A stretch of 64,000 nt of DNA from the NCBI RefSeq assembly GCF_003290025.1, contig NZ_QNHG01000001.1, positions 13,462-77,461 of the forward strand, written 5' to 3'. Shown here piece after piece: positions 62,658 to 64,000 of this stretch (position 1 is the stretch's first letter; each line of letters begins with the position of its first letter). The translations under genes were made by a program, and so were the position numbers. Source of the DNA: Pseudogemmobacter bohemicus. GTDB taxonomy: Bacteria > Pseudomonadota > Alphaproteobacteria > Rhodobacterales > Rhodobacteraceae. The notes under the pieces are model-generated. The model was not told the DNA's origin and did no database searches. It saw only the letters and a list, made by a program, of their open reading frames with translations.

Positions 62658-63928
62658 ATGAGCATAATTCGGCGTAGCAAAATCTATTACATTAAGCGCC
62701 GCGTGCCGGTGCGTTACCAGAGAGTCGAAGAGCGGCCCTGGTATGTGGCATCACTCAAGACAGATTCGTTGCGTGAGGCTGAGGCGAAAGCTGCGGTCGT
62801 CTGGGAAAACTGCATTCAGGGGTGGGAAGCCCGCCTTTCCGGTCGGTCATATGACGCGCTGGCGCGTTTCGAGTCCGCTCGCGATCTCGCCCAGACGAGG
62901 GGCTTTGCCTATCTGCCGGCATCTCCGTTGCCAGGCGCCCGCTCGCCGAACTTCTGGACCGGGTAGAGGCGATCCCTGACACAAGCGAGGCTCGATCGAT
63001 GCGGGTTGATGCATCCGCTATGCTTGGCCTCGCAAAGACGCCGCAGATCAGCATTGCAAAAGCGCTGGAGATTTACTGGGGGCTTGCTGAAGAGCGGGTC
63101 CACGGAAAAGATCCGAACCAGATGCGGATCTGGCGCAATCAGCGCAAGCGCGCGGTTGCAAACTTCCTGGAGGTCATCGGAGATCTCGCCATCGATCAGA
63201 TCGATCGGGACAATATGCTCGATTTTCGCCAGTGGTGGTGGGAGAGGATCCGGGATGAAGGGCTGACGGCAAACAGTGCCAACAAGGACATTTCCACGCT
63301 TGTCAGCATCCTGCGCACCGTAAACGAAATGAAGCGGCTGAAGCTGGATCTGCCTGTTGAGCGCCTGGCGTTTTCCGAGGGTGAGCAGAACACGCGCCTG
63401 CCTTTAAGCGATGAATGGATCCTCGACCATATCCTGCGGCAAGGCGCGCTGAATGGTATGAACGATCAGGCGCGCGGCATCCTCCTGGTGATGATTAATA
63501 CCGGGTGCCGCCCGGCCGAGATTGCGGGCCTGCTGCCCCAGCACATTCACCTTGATCACGACGTCCCGCACATCTCCATCGAGCCTGAGGGGCGTCAGCT
63601 CAAAACGCCACATTCACGACGAAAACTGCCTCTGGTCGGGGTTAGCCTGAAAGGCATGAAGGGGCATCCTGAGGGGTTCCCTCGCTATCGCGCCAATGGC
63701 TCGCTGAGTGCTACCATAAATAAATTCATGCAGGAAAACGGCTTAATGCAGTCCAATGATCACAGCATGTACGGGCTGCGGCACAGCTTTGAGGATCGAT
63801 TGCTGGCTGCTGGCGTGGATGAGCGCATCCGGGCTGATCTTATGGGGCATAAATTGAAGCGCGAACGATATGGCGCGGGCGCCTCTCTTGAGATGTCGGC
63901 TGGAATTCTTCAGTCAGTTGCGTTCTGA
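62658..63928 (+). pseudogene. Tyrosine recombinase (phage/island integrase), frameshifted
   Basis: The N-terminal part (SIIRRSKIYYIKRRVPVRYQ to GFAYLPAS, 62658 to about 62925) and the rest (SVARRPLAELLDRVEAIPDT onward, to 63928) lie in different frames, joined by a single-base shift near 62920-62930. The C-terminal part alone is well preserved: SAM-like domain (about 63050-63350), Arg in TGCRPAEIAGL, the YGLRHSFEDRLL box (Tyr in place of the first His), LMGHK and the Tyr nucleophile in RYGAG. It follows tRNA-Gly. It is either a recently inactivated integrase or a sequencing error; an internal ATG at 62999 could give a shortened protein. Confidence 0.85.
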
Positions 63929-63999
63929 GTGGCAAGGAGCCGGCGCGCAGCCGCAACAGGATCATTTATCTGCATTGCTTCGGCGGCGCGCAGCTCTCT
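63910..63999 (-). CDS. Possible C-terminal end of an island gene, cut by the window edge
   Basis: The reverse strand from the edge reads RELRAAEAMQINDPVAAARR and stops with TGA at 63910-63912, overlapping the end of the convergent integrase frame by 19 bp. The composition (Ala/Arg-rich helix) is plausible for a protein tail, but 29 residues are too few to identify. Confidence 0.3.
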   Translation of the reverse strand, partial: RELRAAEAMQINDPVAAARRLLATQNATD

Positions 64000-64000
64000 G

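Noticed and set aside
62658-63928. Programmed frameshift in the integrase
   Set aside because: No slippery heptamer is seen near 62920-62930; a plain indel or sequencing error is simpler.

Overview
The window reads as chromosome, or a large replicon, of a high-GC alphaproteobacterium, most likely Rhodobacteraceae/Rhodobacterales. Signs of this are the crotonyl-CoA carboxylase/reductase (ethylmalonyl-CoA pathway), the tRNA-Tyr/rlmB pairing, an Ohr/OhrR pair, a class 2 PyrD and a phage-type hypothetical protein of a kind I associate with this group. No rRNA and no CRISPR array is visible.

Left arm (1 to about 26.4 kb): a patchwork of island DNA rich in nucleic-acid enzymes. It opens with the tail of an SF1 helicase, a C5 cytosine methyltransferase with its Vsr partner, three small island genes (one DUF3489) and a giant exonuclease-RecQ-UvrD fusion. 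That fusion gene and an internal fragment of hsdR have been joined tail to tail by a deletion. A membrane-anchored DUF559 nuclease-like protein and an SH3-type membrane protein follow. A serine recombinase ends inside a 3' half-copy of initiator tRNA. After an ordinary stretch (ohrR/ohr, a short-chain dehydrogenase with a divergent AraC regulator) comes a MerR-like gene with a striking tandem palindrome, then a 1334-residue protein with a nuclease-like N-terminus, a STAND-type NTPase centre and a helical repeat C-terminus. This is the best candidate for an undescribed anti-phage system. Fragments of ssb and a pRiA4b ORF-3-like gene, a tRNA-tail palindrome, a Fic protein and phage gene remnants close the arm.

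Catabolic module (27.5 to 42.2 kb): GMC oxidoreductase, GntR/FCD regulator, aldehyde dehydrogenase, split transketolase, ribose-type ABC importer, AroE-like dehydrogenase, GldA-like dehydrogenase, SDR and MDR dehydrogenase. Three promoters in it share an identical 13-bp odd palindrome, so it looks like one regulon for uptake and oxidation of a sugar, polyol or cyclitol. The module is flanked by inverted fragments of the same phage gene and by decayed IS5-like transposases, and a decayed IS1182-type element sits inside it.

Repeat and remnant zone (42.2 to 47 kb): non-coding DNA with three families of short repeats that resemble iterons or operators, transposase fragments, a LysR gene, an NADP-dependent oxidoreductase and a detached 3' end of priA.

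Right arm (47 to 62.5 kb): more ordinary chromosome. It holds hutF, tRNA-Tyr, rlmB, ccr, a RecD-like helicase, an orphan AsnC effector domain, a fused alpha/beta E1 dehydrogenase with a divergent LysR regulator, an N-methylproline-demethylase-like flavoprotein with a divergent TetR regulator, a DUF218 protein, pyrD and tRNA-Gly. A frameshifted tyrosine integrase follows tRNA-Gly and marks the next island.
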